A stretch of 64,000 bases of DNA, from NCBI RefSeq assembly GCF_042648405.1, contig NZ_JBHRXV010000011.1, positions 496,001-560,000 on the forward strand. The letters are read 5' to 3'. The stretch is from Sphingoaurantiacus capsulatus. Lineage in GTDB: Bacteria; Pseudomonadota; Alphaproteobacteria; Sphingomonadales; Sphingomonadaceae. This document shows, piece after piece, positions 25,905 to 34,549 of the stretch; position 1 is the first letter of the stretch, and the number at the start of each line of letters is the position of its first letter. Below the pieces are notes generated by a model that was given only the letters and a program-made list of their open reading frames with translations, was not told where the DNA came from and made no database searches. Made by a program: the position numbers and the translations under genes.

Positions 25905-27464
25905 TCAGTCGCGCCCCGTAACGATCGAGCGGGCGAGCAGCTGGTCGGCCGGGCCGACCCCGGCGAGGAAACGGCGCAGCGCCGGCTCGGACGAGACCAA
26001 GGTGTCGGTGCGCTCGGCGGAGATCACCACCGTCGCCGACTGCGGGTTGCCGCCGAACATGCGCGCCTTCAGCGCCTCGATCTTCGCGGCATAGGGGCTA
26101 CCGACCAGCCGGTCGTTGACCCAGTAGAACTGCCACACATCACGGACATTGCGGCCAAAGTTGATCTGCGCGCCCGCTGCCCCGTGCGGTGCCGGGCGGT
26201 TGCCGGCCCAGGACCAGCCATATTCCTCTTCCTCGGGGATCGGCGGCAGGATGCCCTGCTGATAGCCGACGAGCTCGCTATCCTCGTCCTGATGGTCGTA
26301 GACGGCGATGTAGAGATCGACCGGCTGGCCCTCGGCATCGACATAGGTCGCCATCGCCTTGGCGGTGGCGCCGACATAGTTCGGCTCCCATTCGCGACCG
26401 GCGAAGTCCTGCTTGGTCCAGCCCGCCGGGGTCGGCAGCGCCAGCGCCTCGGTCGGCGCCTCGGCGCTACGCGCGGCGGTCAGCGCGGCGTAGGCGGGCG
26501 TCACGGCGGCAGCCGCGATGGCGACCGCCACCGCTTTCGCCAGTACCGGCGTTGGCGACGGCTGCGCGCCGGGCGATTGCAGCGCGGCGGGATCGATGAA
26601 CGGATCATCGACCGGGCGGTCGAAGAAGCGCCAGCCGATGGCGAGCGTCAGCCCCATCACGAAGGCGAAGAAGAACCAGCCATAGATGACATGATCGACG
26701 CCGCGCGCGAATTCCGAGGTGGTGAGGTGCGCGATGTAGATGGTGCCCCAGGCGCGGAAGCCGTTGGCGACGATCGGCACGATCACCGAGGCGGCCATGA
26801 AGGCGATGCGGCGCGGCCATGACTTGAAACAGACGTTGGCGACCAGCGCGCCGAACGCCACCATCGCAATCAGGAAGCGAACACCCGAGCAGGCCTCCGC
26901 CACCTCGAAATCGCCATTGGGGATCGAGATGAAGACGCCGTCGATATAGGCGGGCACCTCGAACAGTTCGAGCAGCCACACGCAGAATTTGGCGGTGATC
27001 GTCTGGAGGTGCGGGACGAGCTGCTCGCCGACCGGGATCATGAACAGCGCGAAGAAGATCGGGAAGGTCAGCGCACGGGTGACGGCAAGGCCGAAGACCG
27101 CCGGCACCGTCGCCTGCAGCATGAACACCAGCGCGGCATGGCGGAGCAACGCGACACCCGCGAACTCGCCGACCAGCCAGACGATTCCGCCAAGCAGGAT
27201 CAGCGCGGCGCCCGGCAGCCACGGCTGCGGCGCCATCTTCGCGAGGCCCTCCTTCCGCTGCCACACCAGCCAGGCAATGATCGGCGGGATGAGCAGGCAG
27301 TGGCCGAAGGTCGAATTGTCCCACCAGGTCCAGGCGAGATGCGCGGTATCCTTGTAGAGCAGCAGCAGGATCGCCGCGACGACGACGCCCCACGCAAGGC
27401 CATAGCGCCACCAGGCGGCACGATGCGTCCCCTCGCCGCCCGCCGGGATTGCCGCGGCGGTCAT
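25905..27464 (-). CDS. xrtA: exosortase A fused to an EpsI-family domain
   Basis: Exosortase A is a polytopic transpeptidase-like protease thought to cut and sort PEP-CTERM proteins. The N-terminal part (about residues 15-310) has eight or so helices with the catalytic set: Cys in EACSGVRFLIAMVAFG, Arg in NGFRAWGTIYIAH and a downstream His in RGVDHVIYGWFFF. The C-terminal part (about 330-519) is periplasmic and matches EpsI-type domains (GWTKQDFAGREWEPNYVGA, VAVYD-like core IAVYDHQDEDSELVGY). The total of 519 residues shows both parts in one chain. The glycosyltransferase gene overlaps it by four bases. Confidence 0.93.
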   Translation of the reverse strand: MTAAAIPAGGEGTHRAAWWRYGLAWGVVVAAILLLLYKDTAHLAWTWWDNSTFGHCLLIPPIIAWLVWQRKEGLAKMAPQPWLPGAALILLGGIVWLVGEFAGVALLRHAALVFMLQATVPAVFGLAVTRALTFPIFFALFMIPVGEQLVPHLQTITAKFCVWLLELFEVPAYIDGVFISIPNGDFEVAEACSGVRFLIAMVAFGALVANVCFKSWPRRIAFMAASVIVPIVANGFRAWGTIYIAHLTTSEFARGVDHVIYGWFFFAFVMGLTLAIGWRFFDRPVDDPFIDPAALQSPGAQPSPTPVLAKAVAVAIAAAAVTPAYAALTAARSAEAPTEALALPTPAGWTKQDFAGREWEPNYVGATAKAMATYVDAEGQPVDLYIAVYDHQDEDSELVGYQQGILPPIPEEEEYGWSWAGNRPAPHGAAGAQINFGRNVRDVWQFYWVNDRLVGSPYAAKIEALKARMFGGNPQSATVVISAERTDTLVSSEPALRRFLAGVGPADQLLARSIVTGRD

Positions 27465-28696
27465 TGCGCGGATACCAGTGCGGGCTGCGGCGCCTTCAGG
27501 CCGATGATGTCGTCGAGCATGGCGAGGCTGGCGTCCCAGTCATAACGCGCGATCACCTGCGCACGCGCCGCGGCGCCCATCGCCTGTGCCCGCGCCGTGT
27601 CGCGCAGCAACTCGTCGATGCGGTCGGCAAAGGCGCCCGGTTCGTCGGCGAGCAGCAGATGCTCGCCCGGCGCCGCCTCGATGCCCTCGAAGGCAGCGGC
27701 GGTCGCCACCACGGGGCGCGCCATCGCCATCGCCTCCAGCACCTTGTTCTGGATGCCGCGCGCGATGCGCAGCGGCGCGACGCAGACGTCGGCAGCGGCG
27801 AGATGCGGGCGCATGTCCTCGACCCGGCCGGTGACGACGACGCCATTCTTGCCGTCGAGCCGCTTCACCTCGGGCGCCGGCTTCGATCCGACGATCTTGA
27901 AGGTCGCGCCCGCGTGCTTCTTGCGCACTTCCGGCCAGATTTTCTCGGCGAACCAGCTCACCGCGTCGATGTTCGGCCGATAGTCCATCGCGCCGCTGAA
28001 CACGATCACCGGCCCGGTTGCAGCCGGCAGCGGCGCAAAGCCGGCGGCGGGGTCGAAATAGCGATAGTCGACGCCGTTGTTCATCGCCTTGACGGTATGC
28101 GCGTAGGAGCCGGCGAGCTTCCTGAACACCGCGGCCTCGGCTTCCGAGACGAACAGGCTCGCCTGGAAATGGTGGGTGGCGTATTTTTCGAGCGCGCGCA
28201 GCAGCTTCGCTTCACGCTTGTACATCACCTGGCGCAGGCCCGGTCGCGCCTCGACGGCATATTGCCGCCACTTCTCCGAATCCACGTCGACGAAGTCCAT
28301 GATGCCCTTGCGCCCGCCGAGGTGCGGCAGCGCATAGGGCGCCATCTGGCTGGAGAAGGCGACGATGGTAGTGATGCGGTTCTGGCGCAGCACCTGCTTC
28401 ACCCATTTCACCATCGCCGGGTCGTAGTAGAGCGCCAGCGACAACGCATCGCCGCCCATCAGCCCGCGCAACGCGCGCTTCCAGCGGTCGGACGGCTTCA
28501 GCGGCATCAGCTTCACCTCGCCGCAGATCGAGCGAAGCTTGGCCGCATGCGCCATGTCGGCGGGATCGTCGACGAAGGCGCCGAGATGCACCGTCGCCCG
28601 CTCGGCGAGATGCTTCAGCATGTGCCACGAGCGGATCTTATCGCCCTTGTCGGGCGGGTACGGTATGCGGTGCGCGAGGAAGAGGATATCCGACAT
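27461..28696 (-). CDS. XrtA/PEP-CTERM system glycosyltransferase (TIGR03087-type, GT-B)
   Basis: The 411-residue protein is a GT4-like glycosyltransferase. It begins MSDILFLAHRIPYPPDKGDKIRSWHMLKHLA, which is characteristic of the exosortase-associated group, and has a C-terminal nucleotide-sugar domain (VIVFSGAMDYRPNIDAVSWFAEKIW, IVGSKPAPEVKRL, VAPLRIARGIQNKVLEAMAM). It should transfer a sugar during assembly of the repeat unit at the inner membrane face. An N-terminal extension to 28765 is rejected because it overlaps the FemAB gene. Confidence 0.92.
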   Translation of the reverse strand: MSDILFLAHRIPYPPDKGDKIRSWHMLKHLAERATVHLGAFVDDPADMAHAAKLRSICGEVKLMPLKPSDRWKRALRGLMGGDALSLALYYDPAMVKWVKQVLRQNRITTIVAFSSQMAPYALPHLGGRKGIMDFVDVDSEKWRQYAVEARPGLRQVMYKREAKLLRALEKYATHHFQASLFVSEAEAAVFRKLAGSYAHTVKAMNNGVDYRYFDPAAGFAPLPAATGPVIVFSGAMDYRPNIDAVSWFAEKIWPEVRKKHAGATFKIVGSKPAPEVKRLDGKNGVVVTGRVEDMRPHLAAADVCVAPLRIARGIQNKVLEAMAMARPVVATAAAFEGIEAAPGEHLLLADEPGAFADRIDELLRDTARAQAMGAAARAQVIARYDWDASLAMLDDIIGLKAPQPALVSAQ

Positions 28697-28698
28697 AT

Positions 28699-29757
28699 TC
28701 AGCCGAGCCCCCGCGACAGCAGCGGCCCTAACCGGTTCGCAAGCCATAGCGGCAAGCGGCTCCAAGTCTCCACCATCAGCCGATATTTCGGATTGAGCGG
28801 ATTGACGTCGGGCATCGCCGCGCCGGGCGCGAGGCGGAATTCATAGGCGAGCGGCGTCGGCTCGAATCCCCAGTTTTTCTTGAACGAGAAAGCGCCCGTC
28901 CCGACCTTCGATCGCCCGAAGTCAAACGACGTGCAGCCACGCTCGCGCGCATGCTCCATGAGCATCCAGTACATGTGATCATTGCCCCTCAACGCCCGCG
29001 CCGCGGGCGTGCCGCCACCATAATAGGGCAAGACCTCCCCGCGATAATAGAGCGAGAGCACCGAGGCGATCGGCGTGCCGTCCTTCGAAACGGTCAGGAT
29101 GTCGGCGTCGGCGCCATATTCATCGAGGATCGCGTCGAACAATGCGCGCGGAAACACCGGCGTGCCGAGGTTGCGGACACTCTCCGCATAGACGGCGAAA
29201 TGCTCGGCCCGTGCGCGCTCATCCGAAGCCACACGTACATCGAGGCCGAATTCCAGCGAGCGGCGCACCTCGGCGCGCTGCTTGCGCGGAATCGCCTTGA
29301 GATTGGCTTCACTGTCGGCGGCGAGCGCGCGGCGGAAGGTGACATAGCTCCCGGTCTTCGCCGGCCAGTCGGGGCGAAGCCGCTGCTGATTGCGATATTC
29401 GAGCGAGGTGAGCCCGAGCGACTGCGCCAGCTTCCATGCGGCCTCGTCGAGCGCGGCATGCGCCGCGTCGCTGTCGGCGAGCGGCCCGCCGTAGACGGCG
29501 AAAGCATTGGAAACGAGCGACTGCCCGAACAGCGGCGAGCGGACATGGGTCAGCGGCAGTACCCCCACCACCGCGCCGGCATGTTCGGCGACCAGATAGT
29601 GCGGGCTCTGTCCGGTGCCCTTCGCGACTGCCCGCCCCCAGGCGGTCAGGTGGAAGGCGCTGCTGTCGGGATGCGCGCGGACATAGGCGTCGTGGCGATC
29701 ACGGTCGCTGTCGCTGCCGAGATCGAGCGTCCGGACGCTGGCAGCGGTGGCGAGCAT
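28699..29757 (-). CDS. FemAB-family XrtA/PEP-CTERM system-associated protein
   Basis: The 352-residue protein has the double GNAT fold of FemAB/peptidoglycan-bridge acyltransferases: SAFHLTAWGRAVAKGTGQSPHYLVAEH near the start and GNDHMYWMLMEHARERGCTSFDFGRSKVGTGAFSFKKNWGF near the end. In this context it is thought to attach an aminoacyl or similar group to the polysaccharide or its precursor. Start ATG at 29757 shares a base with the stop of the deacetylase gene (TGATG), which marks translational coupling and excludes the longer upstream frame. Confidence 0.92.
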   Translation of the reverse strand: MLATAASVRTLDLGSDSDRDRHDAYVRAHPDSSAFHLTAWGRAVAKGTGQSPHYLVAEHAGAVVGVLPLTHVRSPLFGQSLVSNAFAVYGGPLADSDAAHAALDEAAWKLAQSLGLTSLEYRNQQRLRPDWPAKTGSYVTFRRALAADSEANLKAIPRKQRAEVRRSLEFGLDVRVASDERARAEHFAVYAESVRNLGTPVFPRALFDAILDEYGADADILTVSKDGTPIASVLSLYYRGEVLPYYGGGTPAARALRGNDHMYWMLMEHARERGCTSFDFGRSKVGTGAFSFKKNWGFEPTPLAYEFRLAPGAAMPDVNPLNPKYRLMVETWSRLPLWLANRLGPLLSRGLG

Positions 29758-30632
29758 CAGGCCGCCGCCGCCACCGCCGGCGCGCCGAGATAGACGCGGT
29801 CCATCCGGTCCCAGGCGAAATCGCGCATCACACGGCGCAGCTTGTCCGCCATCACGCCAAGGTTGGTATAGTGGCGCAGCCGCGACTTGATCGGCGCGCC
29901 CGCGACCCGCGGCTGGCCGGGATCGACCTCCCACGGGTGGAAATAGAAGACCGCCGGTTGCCGCTCTTCCTCGTTTACCTGTGCGATCGCCCAGCGCGAG
30001 AAGGCATAGGGCAACATGCGGAAGAAGCCGCCACCACCGGCGGCGAGCGTTCGCCCGGCGAAGCGTGCGGTGGTTACCGGCACCTCGATCATCGGCGAGC
30101 CCTGGACCGGGCGGTGCGCAAAACGCGGGAAGCCCGGCCAGCCATAATGATCGGTGCCGAATGGCGCGACGCTCGACGAATAGGCATAGCCCTCGTCGGC
30201 GAGCACCTGCAGCGCCCAAGCGTTGACCTTGCCGATCGAGAAGCTTGGCGCGCGGTAGCCGATCACCGGCACACCGCCCGCGTCCTCGAGGATTGCCTTG
30301 GTTTTGCGCAGGTCGGCGCGAAAGCTTTCCGGCGTCAGGTCGTGGACGCGGTCATGCGTATAGCCGTGGCTGGCCAGCTCGTGCCCCTCGGCGACGATGC
30401 GGCGGATCAGCGCCGGATGGCGCTCCGCCACCCAGCCGAGGGTGAAGAAGGTCGCCTTGACCCCTGCCCCGGCATAGAGATCGAGCACCGCCTGCGTGTT
30501 GAACTCGACCCGGCTGGCAATGGCATCCCACGCGCTGCGGTCGATCGTGTGCTCGAAGGCGCCGACCTGAAAATACTCCTCGATGTCGACCGACATGGCG
30601 TTGACGATCGGGGCGTTGACGATCGGCGGCAT
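29757..30632 (-). CDS. XrtA system polysaccharide deacetylase
   Basis: The 291-residue protein belongs to carbohydrate esterase family 4 (NodB homology). It has MSVDIEEYFQVGAFE with the metal aspartate, EGHELASHGYTHDRVHDLTP with the metal histidines, and GYRAPSFSIGKVNAWALQVLADEGYAYSSS, then FYFHPWEVDPGQPRV. It should remove acetyl groups from N-acetylated sugars of the exopolysaccharide, probably at the periplasmic face; no signal peptide is visible. It lies three bases behind the ATPase gene. Confidence 0.94.
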   Translation of the reverse strand: MPPIVNAPIVNAMSVDIEEYFQVGAFEHTIDRSAWDAIASRVEFNTQAVLDLYAGAGVKATFFTLGWVAERHPALIRRIVAEGHELASHGYTHDRVHDLTPESFRADLRKTKAILEDAGGVPVIGYRAPSFSIGKVNAWALQVLADEGYAYSSSVAPFGTDHYGWPGFPRFAHRPVQGSPMIEVPVTTARFAGRTLAAGGGGFFRMLPYAFSRWAIAQVNEEERQPAVFYFHPWEVDPGQPRVAGAPIKSRLRHYTNLGVMADKLRRVMRDFAWDRMDRVYLGAPAVAAAA

Positions 30633-30635
30633 CGC

Positions 30636-31631
30636 TTACTCGGCAGGCGCCGGATCGGCGGCCAGCAACTCGTCGAGCAGGTCGACGATCTGGCGCAGCG
30701 CCTTGCCGTGCGAGCCGGAGCCCGCTTCCAGCGCCGCGAGGCGGCGGGCGAGATCGTCGTTCACCGTCCCGTCGCCGCCGACGAGCAGCGGCGCCGGCGC
30801 GGGCGCCGGGCCGGTGAAGCTGTCGTCGCGCAGATCCTCGACCACCTCGGCGACCATCGCGCCGTCGATCTGGTCGCGCTGCTCGAGCGCGCCGAACAGC
30901 AGCACCCGCGATGCGAGATTGTTCAGCCGACGCGGCACGCCGCCCGAATAATCGTACATCGTGTCGAAGGCGTCCTGCGTGAAGGTCGGCCTACCGTTCC
31001 AGCCGCAGAGCGTCAGCCGGTGCGCGACATATTCGGGAAGCTCCTCGCGGCTCATCGGCTCCAGATGATGGCTGGCGATGATGCGCTGGCGCAGCTGTTC
31101 GAGCACCGGCGAGCTGTTGAGATTGTCGCGGAACTCGGGCTGGCCGAGCAACACGGTCTGCAGCAGCGCCTGATGCCCCTCCTGAAAATTGGAGAGCATG
31201 CGCAGCTCCTCAAGCGCCGCGATCGGCAGATTCTGCGCTTCGTCGACGATCAGCAGAACCCGGCGGCCTTCGCGATACTGCGCGCGAAGAAAAGCCTCCA
31301 ACCGGTTGAGAACGGAGACCTTGTCAGCATTGTCAACGGGTACGGCGAACGCGGTCGCCACCATCTTCACCATCGAATCGGCATCGAGCTGGGTGGTGAC
31401 GATCTTGGCAACCACCAGCTTTGAGCGATCCACCGTCTCCATCACGTGGCCGACCAACGTGGTCTTGCCGGTGCCGACATCGCCGGTGATCACCACGAAG
31501 CCCTCGCCCTGGCTGAGGCCATAGGACAGATAGGCCATCGCCTTCCGGTGCGTCTCGGTATCGAAATAGAAATGCGGATCGGGGGTCAGCTGGAACGGCC
31601 GCCCCGTCAGCTCGTAGAAATCGGTATACAT
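30636..31631 (-). CDS. XrtA-associated ATPase (TIGR03015-type, ExeA-like)
   Basis: The 331-residue AAA ATPase begins MYTDFYELTGRPFQLTPDPHFYF and has Walker A GDVGTGKTTLVGH, Walker B VLLIVDEAQNL and sensor region LNSSPVLEQLRQRIIASHHLEPMSREEL. The family is related to general-secretion ATPase ExeA and is a marker of exosortase A/PEP-CTERM polysaccharide loci. Its cellular role is not known; it may couple ATP hydrolysis to export. A C-terminal tail of about 60 residues is low in conserved motifs. Confidence 0.94.
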   Translation of the reverse strand: MYTDFYELTGRPFQLTPDPHFYFDTETHRKAMAYLSYGLSQGEGFVVITGDVGTGKTTLVGHVMETVDRSKLVVAKIVTTQLDADSMVKMVATAFAVPVDNADKVSVLNRLEAFLRAQYREGRRVLLIVDEAQNLPIAALEELRMLSNFQEGHQALLQTVLLGQPEFRDNLNSSPVLEQLRQRIIASHHLEPMSREELPEYVAHRLTLCGWNGRPTFTQDAFDTMYDYSGGVPRRLNNLASRVLLFGALEQRDQIDGAMVAEVVEDLRDDSFTGPAPAPAPLLVGGDGTVNDDLARRLAALEAGSGSHGKALRQIVDLLDELLAADPAPAE

Positions 31632-31633
31632 GC

Positions 31634-33463
31634 CTATTCCTCGGTCACGTCCTCGGCCCGGCGGGTCGATGACGCCTGCGATCCTCTACCGCGATTTGGG
31701 CTGAATTGATATCGCAGCCCGATCGAGGCGCTGAATGTCCGGCCATTGCCGAGATCGACGCGCGGGGCGAGCGGATCAGGCGCGCCATCGCGGTCATCGA
31801 CCCGCCGCCAACTCGCAAAGGCGTTGGCGAACAGCGACATACTGCGGCCGATCAGCATGGTGAAGTTGGTCTGCGCGCTGACGAACAAGTCACGTGAGTC
31901 ACGCGACAGCCCATATTCGTTCCGCTGCGCCCGCACGCTGAAGCCGGCGGTGCGCTGCGCGCCAAGACGCTGCTGGCCGCGCAGGTCGAACCCGTAGCTG
32001 GTGTCGGTGCCGCCCCCCAACGAACTGGCCGGGGTTCCGGGCGGCAGCCCCGGCGGCTGGCCGCCCAGGTAGCTTCTGCGGTTGAAGAAGCCGGAAACCG
32101 AGCCCGAGAAGCGCGGCTGGCTGATCTGGACGGCACCGTCTCCGCTCCCACCGCCGCTGCCGCCCATGCCGCGCGCGAGGGTGATGGCGCCCGCCTGATC
32201 CTTGAAGGTCGCGCTGGTCGCCACTTGCGTCAGGTTGAACTGGCAGGAGCCGGTCTGTGCGTCGAGGCCGAAGGCGCAGCTGCTGCTGCCGAGCGGCGAA
32301 TTCTGCCCGTTGGCGGCGAAACTGCCGATCGGGGTGACCACGCCGCTGACCGGATCGGTGAACAAGGTGGTGAACAGGCGGCCGAAATTGTTGAGCGATT
32401 CGGTATAGGTGGCGAGCAGCTGGATATTGCCCGCCAGCTCCACCTGCGCCGACGCTGACGCCGTGAAGTCTCCGAAGCGCTTGCCGGCCCGCATGATGAG
32501 GCTGGTGCGACGCGACGGCGACAGTCGGAAGCCGCCCTCGTAGGTCACGCCTTCGACATCGAAATTGGTGGTGTAGAGCACACTCGGGTCGCGCTGCGCG
32601 CGGCCCTGCGCGTCGGGGACCGGCAGGCCGGTCGCGAAATCGATCAGCAGCGCATCCTGCCGGTCGAGGATGTCCTCATAACCGACATTGGCGATCAGCC
32701 CGATCGTGCGCGATACCGCATATTCGCCATCGCCGCCGATCCGCTTGCTGGTGAAACGCTGGTCGAGCTGCTCGATCGCGTCGCGCTGATACTCGCCCGT
32801 CAGGCGCCAACGCAGACGATCACTTCTTCCGACATTTCCGATATTTACCGACGCACTTTGATTTCGCGTATTCGAGGCGCCGCTCTGGAAGCCGCTGCCC
32901 GGCTCGATCGGCTGCCCGATGCGCAGCGGCCGCGGCAGGTCGGCCCGGTCCACCTCGAAGATGCCGTAGCTGTAGCGTGCCGTCACCTGCGTGCGCCCGA
33001 AACGGTGGCGCAGCGACGGCTGGATCGACGCGCCGAACGTCTGTTGCTGCGAACTGTCGTCGCCATCCGGATCGACCACCCCGCCCCGTTGGGTATTGAG
33101 GATGGTGGCGTTGGCCTGCGCATCAAGGAACAGCAGGTCGCTCAGCACCTCGGTGCGCAGCACGCCGGAGCCGTTGTGGCGCGACTTGTCCGTCGCCGGG
33201 CCGGTGATCGCGATGCGATGACCATAGCGATACCGCAGGTCGAAATCGATCCGCCGCCGCTCGATGCTGGTATCGATCCCCGCCCCGATCTCGTTCCAGG
33301 CGCGTTTCTCCGGATCCTGGTCACTGCTGTAGTTGAAGACGGTGCGCGATTCGACCGACGGCTCGAAGGTCACGCGCGCCGCAGCCGGCCCCGGCAGCGA
33401 AAGCAGCCCGACCAGCAACAGCCCGCGAACGAGCGGTAAATGCTGATACCGGCCCCCTCCCAC
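31634..33463 (-). CDS. XrtA/PEP-CTERM system outer-membrane beta-barrel protein (TIGR03016-type)
   Basis: The 609-residue protein begins with a signal peptide if translation starts at the GTG at 33463 (GGGRYQHLPLVRGLLLVGLL, then SLPGPAAA), which has GGAG four bases upstream. The rest is rich in amphipathic beta strands and ends with a GLRYQFSPNRG-type terminal strand; Ser, Gln and Arg repeats are spread through loops. This is the pattern of the putative outer-membrane exopolysaccharide secretion or anchoring protein of exosortase A loci. Longer starts overlap the kinase gene and give no signal peptide. Confidence 0.88.
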   Translation of the reverse strand: MGGGRYQHLPLVRGLLLVGLLSLPGPAAARVTFEPSVESRTVFNYSSDQDPEKRAWNEIGAGIDTSIERRRIDFDLRYRYGHRIAITGPATDKSRHNGSGVLRTEVLSDLLFLDAQANATILNTQRGGVVDPDGDDSSQQQTFGASIQPSLRHRFGRTQVTARYSYGIFEVDRADLPRPLRIGQPIEPGSGFQSGASNTRNQSASVNIGNVGRSDRLRWRLTGEYQRDAIEQLDQRFTSKRIGGDGEYAVSRTIGLIANVGYEDILDRQDALLIDFATGLPVPDAQGRAQRDPSVLYTTNFDVEGVTYEGGFRLSPSRRTSLIMRAGKRFGDFTASASAQVELAGNIQLLATYTESLNNFGRLFTTLFTDPVSGVVTPIGSFAANGQNSPLGSSSCAFGLDAQTGSCQFNLTQVATSATFKDQAGAITLARGMGGSGGGSGDGAVQISQPRFSGSVSGFFNRRSYLGGQPPGLPPGTPASSLGGGTDTSYGFDLRGQQRLGAQRTAGFSVRAQRNEYGLSRDSRDLFVSAQTNFTMLIGRSMSLFANAFASWRRVDDRDGAPDPLAPRVDLGNGRTFSASIGLRYQFSPNRGRGSQASSTRRAEDVTEE

Positions 33464-33474
33464 GCGACTCCGGC

Positions 33475-34527
33475 CTAGACGCCGTAACCGTAGTAGGTGC
33501 CGTAACGGCGGCCGCCCGGCTGGAAGCGCGCCTTGTTGAGCAGCAGCTGGATGTGCTCGCACGCCGACAGCATCGAGATGCCCTCGCGGATCTCGGCGTC
33601 GCGGGTGTTCTCCGCCTCGACGACATAGACCGTCTGGCCGACGTACATCGCCAGCACCGGTGCCGCCGACGAAGCGAGCACCGGCGGGCTGTCGACGACG
33701 ATGATGCGGTCGGGATAGCGCTTGGCGATATCCTCGATGATCTCGCCCATCCGCTCCGACGCGAGAAGTTCGGTCGTGAGGTTATGTTGGCGCCCGGCGG
33801 GCAGCACCGCGAAATTCTCGATGTTGGTGCGGATCAGGCAGTCGGCGAGGTCGAGATTCGGCTCGATGATCAGGTCGAGCAGGCCCTTGCCGCCTTCGAG
33901 GCCAAGCGTCGACAGAATCTCGGGCTTGGCGAAGTCGGCGTCGATCAGCATCACCGTCAGGTCGCGCTCCGAGGCGATCGAGAGCGCAAGGTTGATGGCG
34001 CAGAAGGTTTTGCCCTCGTTCGGCTGGCTCGAGCAGACGAGAATCAGGTTGCCGTTTTTGATGGCGTTCGACCCGCTCGCCATCGCGTTCATCAGCAATT
34101 GCCGCTTGATGATGCGGAATTCCTCGGCGATCGGCGTGGTCGGCGCGTCGGGCAGGATGAAGCCCTGCTCGCGCAGCGCCTCGAGGTCGATCTCGTCGCG
34201 GCGGCTCTTGCGGAGATCGCCCCTGGCCTGGCTCGACAAGGGCGACCCCTCGGCGCCCGCTTCCGGCTTGGGCATCGGCCGCAGCGCCGGCGCCCCTTCC
34301 TCATAGGCAGGCGCGGCCGGCGCTTCGGCTTCGGGCTCGGGCACCGGCTCCTTCGGCGCCAGCACCGAGGCGCGCGGGATCGCCGGCGGCGGCACGTTGA
34401 TCGACGCGGCCGCACGCGGCGCCTGGCGCGCCGGCGAGACCGGGCTCGGCGGCGCGACGTCGAGCCGCTGCGCGGCGCGCTCGAGCAGCGAGGCGCGCGT
34501 TACCTTGGGGGCGGGTTTATCGCTCAT
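33475..34527 (-). CDS. XrtA-associated tyrosine autokinase (CpsD/BY-kinase, TIGR03018-type)
   Basis: The 350-residue bacterial tyrosine kinase has a Pro/Ala-rich N-terminal half, then Walker A SSQPNEGKTFCAINLALSIA (about 180-195), Walker A-prime VMLIDADFAKP and Walker B RIIVVDSPPVLASS. The C-terminus ends GTYYGYGV, a short tyrosine cluster for autophosphorylation. It pairs with the chain-length protein next to it to control polysaccharide polymerisation, as Wzc-type kinases do with Wzz-like domains. Start at 34527 has AGGAGCGTTC upstream. Confidence 0.93.
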   Translation of the reverse strand: MSDKPAPKVTRASLLERAAQRLDVAPPSPVSPARQAPRAAASINVPPPAIPRASVLAPKEPVPEPEAEAPAAPAYEEGAPALRPMPKPEAGAEGSPLSSQARGDLRKSRRDEIDLEALREQGFILPDAPTTPIAEEFRIIKRQLLMNAMASGSNAIKNGNLILVCSSQPNEGKTFCAINLALSIASERDLTVMLIDADFAKPEILSTLGLEGGKGLLDLIIEPNLDLADCLIRTNIENFAVLPAGRQHNLTTELLASERMGEIIEDIAKRYPDRIIVVDSPPVLASSAAPVLAMYVGQTVYVVEAENTRDAEIREGISMLSACEHIQLLLNKARFQPGGRRYGTYYGYGV

Positions 34528-34549
34528 TGAACGCTCCTGTACGCCGACG

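Noticed and set aside
28699..30219. A 506-codon version of the FemAB gene
   Set aside because: The extra N-terminal part lies over the deacetylase gene in another frame and is Arg/Gly-rich; the ATG at 29757 overlaps the deacetylase stop as expected for coupled genes.
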